Of a DNA stretch of 49,206 nt, positions 10,395-18,792 are shown one piece after another. The notes under the pieces were generated by a model, which saw nothing but the letters and a program-made list of their open reading frames with translations, had not been told where the DNA came from and did no database searches. Every line of letters begins with the position of its first letter. Position 1 is the stretch's first letter. The DNA lies in assembly GCA_016124275.1 (NCBI GenBank), contig WGOA01000011.1, positions 1-49,206 on the forward strand, given 5' to 3'. The position numbers and the translations under genes are program-made. Origin of the DNA: Bacteroidota bacterium (lineage in GTDB: Bacteria; Bacteroidota; Bacteroidia; Chitinophagales; BACL12).

Positions 10395-10404
10395 GGTATT
10401 GGTT

Positions 10405-10564
10405 CTTATCTACCCCAGCGTTCGTGGGCTCTTTTTGAAAGCCCTGGCTGCGCGTAAACGCAGTATTTCTGGGTCGGAGGTGGCACCTTCAGAAACAGCC
10501 CTTCGAACTGTTTCCGGGTTGCCAAGACGTCATTGGGCCGAATCCCTCAGTCTATCTCGATAAG
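10405..10564 (-). ncRNA. SAM-I (S-box) riboswitch in the metH leader
   Basis: Read on the minus strand, the RNA starts CUUAUCGAGA and ends GAUAAG, so CUUAUC (10564-10559) and GAUAAG (10410-10405) form closing helix P1. Between them the SAM-I core appears in order: GAGGGA, GGCCC, AAUGA, UUGGCAACC, a P3 hairpin with arms GAAACAG/CUGUUUC, AAGGUGCCACCUCC, then P4 closed by CCCAG (10473-10469) with CUGGG (10418-10414). P4 is unusually long because of an extra internal hairpin. Only 10 nt separate P1 from the metH ATG, and no U-tract terminator follows. I infer control at translation, with ligand-stabilised P1 masking ribosome entry. The family call rests on motif order and pairings, not on a covariance search. 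Confidence 0.93.
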
Positions 10565-10598
10565 GTTGAGAATGGTCAGGTGGTTTTTTTTACCGGCG

Positions 10599-10629
10599 CA
10601 AAGCTAAGGCCTTCAGGCTTTGCGGCCAA
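10599..10629 (-). promoter_or_regulatory. metH promoter
   Basis: Minus-strand TAGCTTTG (10606-10599) matches TAnnTTTG, with TTG (10629-10627) 20 bp upstream as the -33 element. Transcription starting near 10593 would include the whole SAM-I aptamer, whose 5' end is at 10564. Confidence 0.65.
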
Positions 10630-10652
10630 CGATTCCGATTAGGCTATCTTTG
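10619..10652 (+). promoter_or_regulatory. metF promoter, apparently giving a leaderless mRNA
   Basis: Plus-strand TATCTTTG (10645-10652) matches TAnnTTTG, with TTTG (10619-10622) 22 bp upstream. The expected transcription start falls at or within a few bases of the GTG start at 10659. The -33 element interleaves with that of metH on the other strand. Confidence 0.6.
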
Positions 10653-10658
10653 CCGGCT

Positions 10659-11612
10659 GTGAAAGTTACCGAACACCTGCAAAACGCGTCCTCGACGCTG
10701 TTCAGTTTTGAAGTGCTGCCCCCGATGAAGGGCAAGACCATTCAGGACCTCTTCCGGGTTATGGACCCGCTCATGGAGTTCAAACCGCCCTTTGTTGACG
10801 TTACTTACCATCGCGAAGAAATAGTATACAAAAAACGCGCAGATGGCTTGGTCGAAAAGGTGCCTACCCGCAAGCGGCCCGGTACTGTGGGCATCTGTGC
10901 GGCCATCACCGCCCATTACAAAATTGATGCGGTGCCGCACCTGGTCTGCGGAGGCTTCACCAAAGAAGAAACGGAAGACGCCATCTTCACGCTGCACTAC
11001 CTGGGCATCCAGAATTTTCTTTTGTTGCGCGGCGATGGCTTGAAAAGCGAGCCCCGTTTTCAACCCTCTGACGGCGGTCATCACTACGCTTCCGACCTGG
11101 TAGCCCAAGTGGCCAACATGAACCGGGGTCGTTTTTTGCACGAAGAAACGGCCACCGATGCCGCTACCGACTTTTGCATCGGCGTTGCCGGGTACCCGGA
11201 AAAGCATTTTGAAGCGCCCAACATGAGCACCGACCTGCGCTACCTCAAGCACAAGGTGGACCAGGGCGCTGACTACATCGTGACCCAAATGTTTTTTGAC
11301 AACAAGGTCTATTTTGATTTTGTGAAACGCTGCCGGGAGATGGGCATCACGGTTCCCATTATCCCAGGGCTAAAGCCCATTACGGCAAAACCGCAAATCA
11401 GCACCTTGCCCCCGGTCTTCCACCTGGACATCCCCGACGAACTGGTCAACGCAGTTTCCAAAGCCCCGGACAACAAAGCGGCGGAAAAAATCGGCATCGA
11501 GTGGGCCATTCAGCAAAGCCGCGAGTTGATTGAGTTTGGCGTGCCTTGCGTGCACTACTACTCCATGTCCAAGGCGGAGCCTATTCTGGCCATTGCCCGC
11601 GCCGTCTTTTAG
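10659..11612 (+). CDS. metF: 5,10-methylenetetrahydrofolate reductase
   Basis: FAD enzyme that reduces 5,10-methylenetetrahydrofolate to 5-methyltetrahydrofolate, the methyl donor used by MetH. The product is 317 aa from a GTG at 10659. The upstream TTG at 10620 lies in the promoter and is rejected. Family segments include LFSFEVLPPMKGKTIQDLF at the N terminus (Glu active-site region), FVDVTYHREE, NFLLLRGDG, FCIGVAGYPEKHFEAPN, GADYIVTQMFFDN and PIIPGLKPI. The C terminus, CVHYYSMSKAEPILAIA, is typical. It is divergent from metH across about 260 bp. Unlike metH it has no riboswitch, and its transcript seems to start at the start codon, so the two genes of one pathway step are controlled differently. 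Confidence 0.96.
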   Translation: MKVTEHLQNASSTLFSFEVLPPMKGKTIQDLFRVMDPLMEFKPPFVDVTYHREEIVYKKRADGLVEKVPTRKRPGTVGICAAITAHYKIDAVPHLVCGGFTKEETEDAIFTLHYLGIQNFLLLRGDGLKSEPRFQPSDGGHHYASDLVAQVANMNRGRFLHEETATDAATDFCIGVAGYPEKHFEAPNMSTDLRYLKHKVDQGADYIVTQMFFDNKVYFDFVKRCREMGITVPIIPGLKPITAKPQISTLPPVFHLDIPDELVNAVSKAPDNKAAEKIGIEWAIQQSRELIEFGVPCVHYYSMSKAEPILAIARAVF

Positions 11613-11686
11613 GGCTGCTGGCTGAGCGGCCCGGCTCCGGCGTTACGCCCAATTTTTTAGGGCTGCTCCCAAATTTTAGGGTTGCT
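11607..11686. repeat. Threefold TTTTAGGGYTGCT repeat at the metF/birA gene ends
   Basis: TTTTAGGGCTGCT occurs at 11607-11619 and 11655-11667, and TTTTAGGGTTGCT at 11674-11686. The first copy contains the metF stop codon and the last contains the birA stop codon on the other strand. It looks like a small local duplication of a gene end between convergent genes. No clear terminator hairpin is visible here. Confidence 0.6.
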
Positions 11687-12599
11687 CCACCAATTGAATC
11701 ACTTCTTTGAAGCGAAACCGCTTCAATACCCCCTGGCAATCGACGGCAAGTTCGCCGCTGTCTTCCACGCCGGCAATGACGCCTTCGAAAACTTCGGGGC
11801 CAGCAGGGGTGTTGCGCTGGAAAAAGCGCTTTTCGCCATAGCCCCAAAGCGCTTGCAAGTACTGCCGCTTTAACGCCAACCAAGCCCCCTGGCGGAGTTG
11901 TTCATAGCGGGGTTCCAGGGCTTCGCAAAGCCGAAAGGCAACCTCTTGCAAATCACGCTCTTGCCCATCCAATTGGCGCAGCGAAACGGGATTGGGCAAT
12001 TCCGCGGGAAATTGCATTTGATTGACGTTCAGGCCAATGCCTAAAACGCTGTGTGTCAAGTGGTTGTTAGCTATCCCATTTTCCAGCAACAAGCCGGCAA
12101 CCTTGCGGGAACCCGCGTAAAGGTCATTGGGCCATTTGACGGACCAGTCTTCTGCGCAGTTCGAATGGGCAATAAGCCCGCGCAAGGCATCCCAAACCCC
12201 AAGCGAAAGCGCAACATTCAGCCGAAAAGCCTCCCGGGCCGGCAGAAAACCGGGGTAGAAGATCACAGAAAGCGCCAGGCCCGCTCCAGGCTCGGTGGCC
12301 CAGCTTGTGCCATATTGTCCGCGTCCGGCGGGCTGTTCCAGGGCCATTATGGCAGTTCCTTCAGTGGGAGCCGCATCTTCACCGTCCGGCCTGGTTTTTG
12401 CGGCTATCCAGTCCAATGCAAAGCGGTTTGTGGAATCCAGCACTTGCCTGACCAGGAGAGGCTTGCCTACATAATGGGTGGCGGGTCGTGATTCCAAACC
12501 AGTTTGTGTAAATTTGATAGTAACAACGAGGGTCTGTGGCTGTAGAAGCGTTTTTTTGCAGCAGATTCTCAGAATGGTCCTATTGCCGGTTGACAACAC
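11676..12599 (-). CDS. birA: Biotin--[acetyl-CoA-carboxylase] ligase
   Basis: Activates biotin as biotinyl-AMP and attaches it to the carrier domain of acetyl-CoA carboxylase and related enzymes. Diagnostic segments are VLDSTNRFALDWI, the biotin/ATP loop GRGQYGTSW (family GRGRxGRxW), SVKWPNDLY (KWPND motif) and VLGIGLNVNQMQFP. There is no DNA-binding domain, so it is the monofunctional class. The frame opens at a GTG at 12599 and has no nearby ATG. The first ~35 residues (MLSTGNRTILRICC...) do not look conserved, and a TTG at 12497 giving 273 aa fits the family better, so the start is uncertain. Divergent from rsfS, an arrangement I recall as common in Bacteroidota. Confidence 0.92.
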   Translation of the reverse strand: MLSTGNRTILRICCKKTLLQPQTLVVTIKFTQTGLESRPATHYVGKPLLVRQVLDSTNRFALDWIAAKTRPDGEDAAPTEGTAIMALEQPAGRGQYGTSWATEPGAGLALSVIFYPGFLPAREAFRLNVALSLGVWDALRGLIAHSNCAEDWSVKWPNDLYAGSRKVAGLLLENGIANNHLTHSVLGIGLNVNQMQFPAELPNPVSLRQLDGQERDLQEVAFRLCEALEPRYEQLRQGAWLALKRQYLQALWGYGEKRFFQRNTPAGPEVFEGVIAGVEDSGELAVDCQGVLKRFRFKEVIQLVEQP

Positions 12600-12614
12600 G
12601 CCAATTTTATTGGC
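12600..12614. repeat. Inverted repeat GCCAAT-TTT-ATTGGC between birA and rsfS
   Basis: A perfect 6-bp inverted repeat with a 3-base centre, followed on the plus strand by TTTTTG. It lies in the gap between the divergent birA and rsfS starts. There is no plus-strand gene upstream for it to terminate, so an operator or a chance repeat is more likely. Confidence 0.3.
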
Positions 12615-12657
12615 TTTTTGTTCAAGGGTTTGGCAATTTGGGCATTAAAACTCGCGC

Positions 12658-13050
12658 GTGAACAAATCGCTTTCCCGACCCATTTCCAGACCGCTTACGC
12701 AAACATACGACGTCGAAACCCTCAACGATTTGATTGTTGACAGCATTTCAGACAAGAAAGGACTGAACATCGTTTCGCTCGACCTCCGAAAAATAGAAGA
12801 AGCTGCCACGGACTTCTTCATCATTTGCACCGCAGAATCCACCACGCAGGTAAAGGCCATCGCCGATCACATTAACAAAAAAGTGAAGGACACATCCGGT
12901 GAGTTTCCCTGGCATACCGAAGGGATGCAGAACCTGGAATGGGTGCTGATCGACTATGTGGATACGGTTGTGCATGTCTTTTTGCGCGACAAACGGCAGT
13001 TGTACAACCTGGAAGACCTTTGGAGCGATGCGCGTTTGAAGACGTATTGA
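12658..13050 (+). CDS. rsfS: Ribosome silencing factor RsfS/YbeB/Iojap
   Basis: Binds ribosomal protein L14 and blocks joining of the 30S and 50S subunits, saving energy in poor conditions. The product is 130 aa from a GTG at 12658. The whole domain is present: LNDLIVDSISDKKGLNIVSLDLRKI, ATDFFIICTAESTTQVKAIADHI, FPWHTEGMQNLEWVLIDYVD and VVHVFLRDKRQLYNLEDLW. The last segment carries the conserved H-F---R-YNLE-LW pattern. An N-terminal extension of about 20 residues precedes the domain. It lies 94 bp upstream of ftsH and probably heads an rsfS-ftsH-LUD operon. The GTG is the only good start before the domain, giving fair confidence in the N terminus. Confidence 0.94.
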   Translation: MNKSLSRPISRPLTQTYDVETLNDLIVDSISDKKGLNIVSLDLRKIEEAATDFFIICTAESTTQVKAIADHINKKVKDTSGEFPWHTEGMQNLEWVLIDYVDTVVHVFLRDKRQLYNLEDLWSDARLKTY

Positions 13051-13144
13051 ACCCAACAGGCCTCCTTGCTGTTTCTCCCTTGAATTTACTCCCCGCGCAG
13101 TTGCGCTGCGTGTTCCCTTAAATCAGCCTCTGCGCTAATCCCCG

Positions 13145-15274
13145 ATGAGCATCATCCGAAACAACGATAACGAAAAACCCCAGCAGCCCAAGAAGAAGTT
13201 CAACTTCTACTGGTTGTACGGGTTGGCGGCCATTCTGGTCCTGGGTCTGCAGTTTAACACCTTCATGCCCAAAACCAATCAGCCGATCAATCCCACCAAG
13301 TTCAATGAACTGGTGGAAAAAGGCTATGTCAAGGAAGTGACCTTGGTTAAAACCACCAGCCGCAATTACGTGGAGGTGACCCTGACCGACGAAGCGCTAA
13401 AGGATCAGGAATTCAAGGACATGAACCTGCGCCGTCCTCCGCATTTTCAGTTTGAACCCATCAGCGTGGAAGGTTTTGAGACGGCCATCAACACCTACAA
13501 CACCGCCGAGACCACTGAAGCCAAAATTGCCATGGATTCGCGCACGCAGGTGGAGTGGATGAAAACGCTCCTGGCCTGGGTGCTGCCCATTGTGGTCATC
13601 GTGGTCATCTGGCTGTTCATCATGCGCCGGGTTACCGGGGGCGGGGGAATGGGCGGAAGCGGCCAGATCTTCAACATTGGTAAATCAAGGGCTAACCTCT
13701 ACGATCGGGATACGAAGGTCAATGTTTCCTTTGCCGACGTCGCCGGACTGGACGAAGCCAAGCAGGAAGTCATGGAAGTGGTCGACTTCCTCAAGAACCC
13801 CAAGAAATACACGGCTTTGGGTGGCAAAATCCCGAAAGGTGTGCTGCTCATCGGCGAGCCTGGTACCGGCAAAACGCTCATGGCAAAAGCCATGGCAGGC
13901 GAAGCGCAGGTGCCCTTCTTCACCATTTCCGGCTCTGACTTTGTGGAACTGTTTGTGGGCGTTGGCGCCAGCCGTGTCCGCGACTTGTTCAAGCAGGCCC
14001 GCGAGAAGGCTCCCTGCATCATTTTCATCGACGAAATTGATGCCATTGGGCGCGCACGGGGCAAAAACATGATGCAGAGCAACGACGAGCGTGAAAACAC
14101 CCTCAACCAGTTGCTGGTAGAGATGGACGGTTTCAGCTCGGAGAAAGGCGTGATCATGCTCGGGGCCACCAACCGTCCTGACGTGCTGGACTCCGCCTTG
14201 CTGCGCCCAGGCCGTTTTGACCGCCAGATCTCCATCGACAAGCCCGACCTGACCGGTCGCGAACAGATTTTCCGTGTGCACCTCAAGCCGATCAAAACGG
14301 CTTCGGATGTGGACGCCCACAAACTGGCCGCGCAGACCCCTGGTTTTGCCGGAGCAGAGATCGCCAACGTGTGCAACGAAGCTGCGTTGATTGCCGCCCG
14401 CTGGGACAAAAAAGCGGTTGAAATGAAGGATTTCAACGACGCCATCGACCGGGTCATCGGCGGACTGGAGAAGCGAAACAAAATCATTTCGCCCGAGGAA
14501 AAGAAAATCATTGCCTACCACGAAGCCGGGCACGCCATCTGCGGCTGGTTCCTGGAACATGCCGACCCGCTGGTTAAAGTGAGCATTATTCCCCGCGGAA
14601 TTGCAGCCTTGGGTTACGCCCAGTACCTGCCCAAGGAACAATACTTGTACACGGCGGAGCAACTCATGGACATGATGTGCATGACGCTGGGCGGTCGCGC
14701 AGCGGAGTCCATCATTTTCGGAAAAATTTCAACAGGCGCGCAAAACGACCTGGAGAAAATCACCCGCATGGCTTATGCGATGGTCACCATCTACGGCATG
14801 AACGAGGTGGTGGGCAACGTGTCGTTCAACGATCCTTCCGGCGACTACCGCTTCCAGCGCCCTTACTCGGAAGAAACGGCCAAGACCATTGACGAAGAGG
14901 TTCGCAAAATCATTGATGAAGCTTACCAGCGTACCAAGCGCCTGTTGCTCGAAAAGCGCCAGGAATTGGAGCGTGTTGCCCTGTCGCTGCTGGACAAAGA
15001 GATCATTTTCCAAACAGATTTGGAAGAGTTGATCGGTGCCCGTCCCTTTGCCATTCCGGAAGAATTAAGCCTCGCGGGAAGGGCCCCGGGTTATGTGAGC
15101 AAGAGCAGCAACGGCGCTTCGGCAGCAGATCCAGCAGCCTCCGGCTCTGCAGAGCAAACGGATAGCGATGCATCGCAGCGTCCGGCTGCAGCATCCGAAA
15201 CCGGCGATTCGCCCCAGGCAGAGCGCACTCCTGGTGCAGAAACTCCCGGAGAGAGCAACCCCGGCAACAACTAG
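13145..15274 (+). CDS. ftsH: ATP-dependent zinc metalloprotease FtsH
   Basis: Membrane-anchored AAA+ protease that extracts and degrades misassembled membrane proteins and short-lived regulators; 709 aa. The first membrane helix lies near residues 22-40 ([17 protein letters not shown]) and the second near 140-160 ([19 protein letters not shown]), with the periplasmic domain between. Walker A is GEPGTGKT at 237-244, Walker B is IIFIDEID, and the second region of homology is [21 protein letters not shown]. The zinc motif HEAGH is at 459-463. The last ~65 residues form a low-complexity Ala/Ser/Pro/Glu tail. It follows rsfS and is 10 bp upstream of a LUD-domain gene. All catalytic residues are present, so it should be active. 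Confidence 0.98.
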   Translation: MSIIRNNDNEKPQQPKKKFNFYWLYGLAAILVLGLQFNTFMPKTNQPINPTKFNELVEKGYVKEVTLVKTTSRNYVEVTLTDEALKDQEFKDMNLRRPPHFQFEPISVEGFETAINTYNTAETTEAKIAMDSRTQVEWMKTLLAWVLPIVVIVVIWLFIMRRVTGGGGMGGSGQIFNIGKSRANLYDRDTKVNVSFADVAGLDEAKQEVMEVVDFLKNPKKYTALGGKIPKGVLLIGEPGTGKTLMAKAMAGEAQVPFFTISGSDFVELFVGVGASRVRDLFKQAREKAPCIIFIDEIDAIGRARGKNMMQSNDERENTLNQLLVEMDGFSSEKGVIMLGATNRPDVLDSALLRPGRFDRQISIDKPDLTGREQIFRVHLKPIKTASDVDAHKLAAQTPGFAGAEIANVCNEAALIAARWDKKAVEMKDFNDAIDRVIGGLEKRNKIISPEEKKIIAYHEAGHAICGWFLEHADPLVKVSIIPRGIAALGYAQYLPKEQYLYTAEQLMDMMCMTLGGRAAESIIFGKISTGAQNDLEKITRMAYAMVTIYGMNEVVGNVSFNDPSGDYRFQRPYSEETAKTIDEEVRKIIDEAYQRTKRLLLEKRQELERVALSLLDKEIIFQTDLEELIGARPFAIPEELSLAGRAPGYVSKSSNGASAADPAASGSAEQTDSDASQRPAAASETGDSPQAERTPGAETPGESNPGNN

Positions 15275-15284
15275 GCAACTCCCT

Positions 15285-15920
15285 ATGGCTGACGCCAGAG
15301 CGCGCATTCTCGGTCGCATTAAGCAGGCCCTGCAACGGCAGGATCCCATGCCCTACGAGGGCGAGGACCTCAGCGGTCCCGTTTTCGCAGGGTCTGACGA
15401 TCCGCTGGACGTGTTGTTTGCCGAGCGGTTTACCGCAGCCGGGGGCAAGTTCTTCTTTGCGGAAAATCCGTTGCACCTTATGCAGGCGCTCCGGGAGTTG
15501 TTTGCCGCAAAAGGCTGGTCGGCAGTTGCCTGCCGCGATGAAGCCCTTCGCCTGGAGTTTACCCAGGCAGGGTTGCCAGCGCTTTACGACGGGCAAGACC
15601 TGGGACCCGCCCAGGCCGGACTCAGTCGTTGCGAATCATTGGTAGCCCGCACCGGCAGCATTTTGCTCTCGTCGCGTTTGGCTTCTGGCAGGGCCCTGCC
15701 CATTTACCCGCCCGTGCAATTGGTGGTAGCGGATACGGCCCAACTGGTACCGGATATTGCCGAAGGGCTGGCGGCCGTCCGGCAGCGCTACGGCGGGCAA
15801 CTGCCTTCGCTGATTAACTTAGCAACCGGGCCGAGCCGCACAGCCGACATTGAAAAAACGCTGGTACTCGGGGCACACGGCCCGCGCGAGGTTTACGTTT
15901 TTCTGTTGGATCGCCCCTGA
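15285..15920 (+). CDS. LUD domain protein (LutC/YkgG family)
   Basis: Protein of 211 aa from the ATG at 15285. The frame is open further upstream inside ftsH, but the ATG 10 bp after the ftsH stop gives the family length. It contains a LUD domain: ARILGRIKQALQR at the N terminus, ESLVARTGSILLSSRLASGRALPIYPPVQLVVAD in the middle and SLINLATGPSRTADIEKTLVLGAHGPREVYVFLL at the end. The last is the typical P-SRTADIE--LV-GVHGP signature. In lactate-utilisation operons LutC works with LutA and LutB, but neither is present here, so a role in lactate oxidation is not supported. From memory, Bacteroidota often carry a lone LUD gene next to ftsH. Function unknown. Confidence 0.9.
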   Translation: MADARARILGRIKQALQRQDPMPYEGEDLSGPVFAGSDDPLDVLFAERFTAAGGKFFFAENPLHLMQALRELFAAKGWSAVACRDEALRLEFTQAGLPALYDGQDLGPAQAGLSRCESLVARTGSILLSSRLASGRALPIYPPVQLVVADTAQLVPDIAEGLAAVRQRYGGQLPSLINLATGPSRTADIEKTLVLGAHGPREVYVFLLDRP

Positions 15921-16009
15921 GCGGTTGGGGGCCAACGCGGAGCCGGACAGCAGGCCAACGCGCGCTTGATGCGCGCAAACCCTGCCGGAATGGCTGGAAC
16001 ATCAGGCAT

Positions 16010-17659
16010 ATGGGCAAAGCGGCAGGCCATACTATTTATTTTGTTTCGGACGCCCACCTGGGTGTCCCCGACCACGCCAGCAGCCTGCAGCGCGAAAAAA
16101 AACTTGTGGCCTGGCTGGACGCCGCCGCCCAGGACGCCGCCGCCATTCACCTGGTCGGCGATTTGTTTGATTTCTGGTTCGAATACCGCCATGCGGTGCC
16201 CCGCGGTTTTGTGCGCGTGCTGGGCAAACTCGCAGAACTCCGAGACCGCGGAATCGATCTATACGTGTACACGGGCAACCACGACCTGTGGATGTTCGAC
16301 TACTTTGAGCAGGAGCTGGGCATTCCGGTGTTTCGCGAGCCGCAATCCTGGACGTATAACGGCCAACGCTTCCTGGTTGGACACGGCGACGGTATCGGCC
16401 CCGGCGATCACGGGTACAAATTCATTAAACGGGTGTTCAGCAACCGCTGGTGCCAGTGGGCCTTTGCCCGCCTGCACCCCAATTTGGGCGTTGGCATGGC
16501 GCTGTACTGGTCGCGCAAAAGCCGGCAGGCAGACGCCCACAAAGACGAGACCTTCCAGGGCGAAGCCGAGCCTCAGGTCATCTATGCCCGCCAAGTGCTG
16601 CAGCGCGAACCCTATCAGTACTTCATCTTCGGCCACCGGCATTGCGCTACCTTGTACCCACTCGGAACGGAGAGCATGTTTTGCAACCTCGGCGACTGGA
16701 TCACCCAATTCACGTATGCCGCTTTTGACGGGCAAAATCTTGCGCTCAAAACCTGGACCCAGGAGCCCCCCGCTCCTCCCCTTCCTTCCAAACCCACAGC
16801 GCCCAATACAGCGCGCGCAGCAGCGTTGACCCTGCTGCTGGTCCCAGGGCTTTTTTTCGGGGGAATGGCCTCCGTCACCGCACAACCCCTTCCCGGTTCG
16901 CGTGCGCAGCAACCCGCCGCCACCGAGCAAAAAGCAGCGCTATACACGCTGTCCGGTCGCTTTGAAGACCTGTCGCTGGATGGGTTAGGCAACCTGTTCA
17001 CCGTAAGCGAAGGCGGTGAAGTGCGCCGCTACCGCGAAGACGGTGCGCTGCTCTATCGCTTCAGCGAAGTTCGCCTGGGTCGGGTAGGCAGCCTGGATGT
17101 CTCCAACGCCCTGCGGGTGCTGGTGTACTACCCGGACTACCTGACGGCCGTGCTGCTGAGCAATACGTTGGCCATCAGCGGCGAAATCAACTTTCGCAAG
17201 TTGGGCTTTAACAAAATCAGGGCGGTGGGCCTGGCGCGCGACGGACAATTGTGGCTGTACGATGAAGCCAATTTCGAACTGATAAAAATTGATGAACGCG
17301 GGCAAGTTATCCGGCGCAGTGAGCCGTTGAACTATGTGTTGGGGCTAGACCTTCAGCCGCAACAACTTATTGAGCGCAATGACCGCCTTTTTCTGCGCGA
17401 CCCGCAGCACGGCATTCTGGTGTTTGACCTTTTTGGCACCTACGAGTACCGCTTTGGCGGCGAAGGGGTAACCCACATGCAGATATTTGCAGAACAAGTA
17501 TTATACGAAAATTCAAAAGGCGTATTTTTCCACGACCTGCGCAGCCTGGCCGAAGGGCCATTTCAAATGCCCCAGGGCAACCCGCTCCGCTGGACCATCG
17601 AAGCGCGGCGCATGGCCCTGATGAGCGCAGAAGGCATTTCGGTGTATTCGCTGCCCTGA
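16010..17659 (+). CDS. lpxH: LpxH-type UDP-2,3-diacylglucosamine diphosphatase fused to an exported beta-propeller-like domain
   Basis: A single 549-aa frame with two parts. Residues 1-250 form a calcineurin-like phosphoesterase of the LpxH type: SDAHLG (Asp14, His16), GDLFDFW (Asp51), GNHD (Asn90, His91), GHGDG (His125) and GHRH (His209, His211). Together these form the dinuclear metal site that cleaves UDP-diacylglucosamine to lipid X in lipid A synthesis. A proline-rich linker (EPPAPPLPSKPTAP) leads to a hydrophobic signal-like segment at about 271-292 ending SVTAQP. Residues 293-549 contain repeated beta-strand units resembling a propeller lipoprotein partner. LpxH is normally about 240-260 aa and cytosolic, so the fusion is unusual. 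A TTG at 16826 could instead start a separate exported protein. prfA follows 54 bp downstream. Confidence 0.85.
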   Translation: MGKAAGHTIYFVSDAHLGVPDHASSLQREKKLVAWLDAAAQDAAAIHLVGDLFDFWFEYRHAVPRGFVRVLGKLAELRDRGIDLYVYTGNHDLWMFDYFEQELGIPVFREPQSWTYNGQRFLVGHGDGIGPGDHGYKFIKRVFSNRWCQWAFARLHPNLGVGMALYWSRKSRQADAHKDETFQGEAEPQVIYARQVLQREPYQYFIFGHRHCATLYPLGTESMFCNLGDWITQFTYAAFDGQNLALKTWTQEPPAPPLPSKPTAPNTARAAALTLLLVPGLFFGGMASVTAQPLPGSRAQQPAATEQKAALYTLSGRFEDLSLDGLGNLFTVSEGGEVRRYREDGALLYRFSEVRLGRVGSLDVSNALRVLVYYPDYLTAVLLSNTLAISGEINFRKLGFNKIRAVGLARDGQLWLYDEANFELIKIDERGQVIRRSEPLNYVLGLDLQPQQLIERNDRLFLRDPQHGILVFDLFGTYEYRFGGEGVTHMQIFAEQVLYENSKGVFFHDLRSLAEGPFQMPQGNPLRWTIEARRMALMSAEGISVYSLP

Positions 17660-17701
17660 ATCAACCGCTTTAGCCCTTCCCCGATTCCTGCACCGTCCGC
17701 T

Positions 17702-17709
17702 TACCTTTG
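17702..17709 (+). promoter_or_regulatory. prfA -7 promoter box
   Basis: TACCTTTG matches TAnnTTTG and ends 4 bases before the prfA ATG at 17714, implying a transcript that starts at or next to the start codon. I do not see a convincing -33 element. Confidence 0.45.
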
Positions 17710-17713
17710 CGCC

Positions 17714-18787
17714 ATGCTTGAGAAATTGGAAATCCTGCAAGACCGCTGGCGCAATTTAGGCGAGCAGCTCAATGACCCGGAGCTTATCCGGGACATGAAG
17801 CGCTACAAGCAGGTGCACAAACAGTACAAAGATCTGGATGCCATCATGGAGGCCTTCAGGGAATACAAATTGGTCTTGGGCAACATCAAGGATTCTGAAC
17901 AAATCCTGTATGTAGAAAAGGATTCGGAGCTGCGCGAGATGGCTCGTGAGGAACTGGGCTTGCTGGAGGGGCGAAAAGAAGAATTGGATGCGCGCATTCG
18001 GCAATTGCTCATTCCCAAAGACCCGGAAGATGCGCGCGACGCCATTTTGGAAATCCGTGCCGGAACCGGCGGAGATGAAGCGTCGCTTTTTGCCGGTGAC
18101 CTGTTCAAGATGTACAGCCGCTACGTGGAGCGGCAGGGCTGGAAATTAGAGGTCGTATCAGCCAGCGAAGGCACGAGCGGTGGCTACAAAGAGATCATTG
18201 CCAATGTGATCGGCGATGATGTTTACGGTAGGCTGAAATACGAAAGCGGGGTGCACCGCGTGCAACGGGTTCCGGCTACGGAAAGCCAGGGCCGCGTGCA
18301 CACGTCAGCCGCCACCGTGGCGGTGTTGCCGGAAGCCGATGAAGTGGATGTGGTCATCAGGCCGGAAGATATCCGCATTGACGTGTTCCGCGCGTCGGGG
18401 GCGGGGGGACAGCACATCAACAAAACGGAATCGGCTGTGCGCGTAGTGCACGCTCCTACCGGTTTGGTGGTTGAATGCCAGGACTCCCGTTCGCAGATCA
18501 AAAACCGGGAGAGTGCCATGAAGGTGCTTCGCACGCGGTTGTACGAACACACGCTCAAAGAGCATCTGGACAAAATTGCCGGCAAGCGAAAAACGCTCGT
18601 CTCTACCGGCGACCGAAGCGCTAAAATCCGCACCTACAATTTCTCCCAGGGCCGCGTAACCGACCACCGGATCAACCTGACGCTCTACGCCCTGGACGAT
18701 GTTCTGGGCGGCCAGATCGATTCCCTGGTGGACGCGTTGCAACTGGCCGAAAATGCCGAGAAAATGAAGGCCGGCGAAACGATCTAA
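17714..18787 (+). CDS. prfA: Peptide chain release factor 1
   Basis: Reads UAA and UAG stop codons and triggers peptide release from the ribosome; 357 aa, the usual RF1 length. The stop-codon recognition loop reads [13 protein letters not shown], where RF1 proteins carry the P-x-T tripeptide, here Pro-Ala-Thr. The catalytic GGQ is Gly231-Gly232-Gln233 in [15 protein letters not shown]; its Gln is the methylation target of Prm[19 protein letters not shown] near the C terminus is also typical. No frameshift site like that of prfB is expected or seen. It follows the LpxH fusion gene but seems to have its own promoter box, and it ends just before the convergent TM2-domain gene. Confidence 0.98.
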   Translation: MLEKLEILQDRWRNLGEQLNDPELIRDMKRYKQVHKQYKDLDAIMEAFREYKLVLGNIKDSEQILYVEKDSELREMAREELGLLEGRKEELDARIRQLLIPKDPEDARDAILEIRAGTGGDEASLFAGDLFKMYSRYVERQGWKLEVVSASEGTSGGYKEIIANVIGDDVYGRLKYESGVHRVQRVPATESQGRVHTSAATVAVLPEADEVDVVIRPEDIRIDVFRASGAGGQHINKTESAVRVVHAPTGLVVECQDSRSQIKNRESAMKVLRTRLYEHTLKEHLDKIAGKRKTLVSTGDRSAKIRTYNFSQGRVTDHRINLTLYALDDVLGGQIDSLVDALQLAENAEKMKAGETI

Positions 18788-18792
18788 ACGCC

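Noticed and set aside
12508-12515. TAAATTTG on the plus strand within birA as a promoter
   Set aside because: No plus-strand gene begins nearby apart from rsfS 140 bp away; likely a chance match to a short degenerate motif.
12600-12619. Plus-strand intrinsic terminator (GCCAAT hairpin plus T-run)
   Set aside because: No plus-strand gene lies upstream to be terminated; the preceding gene is birA on the minus strand, reading away.
15285-15920. Lactate utilisation operon based on the LutC-like protein
   Set aside because: No lutA or lutB neighbours; the gene follows ftsH instead.
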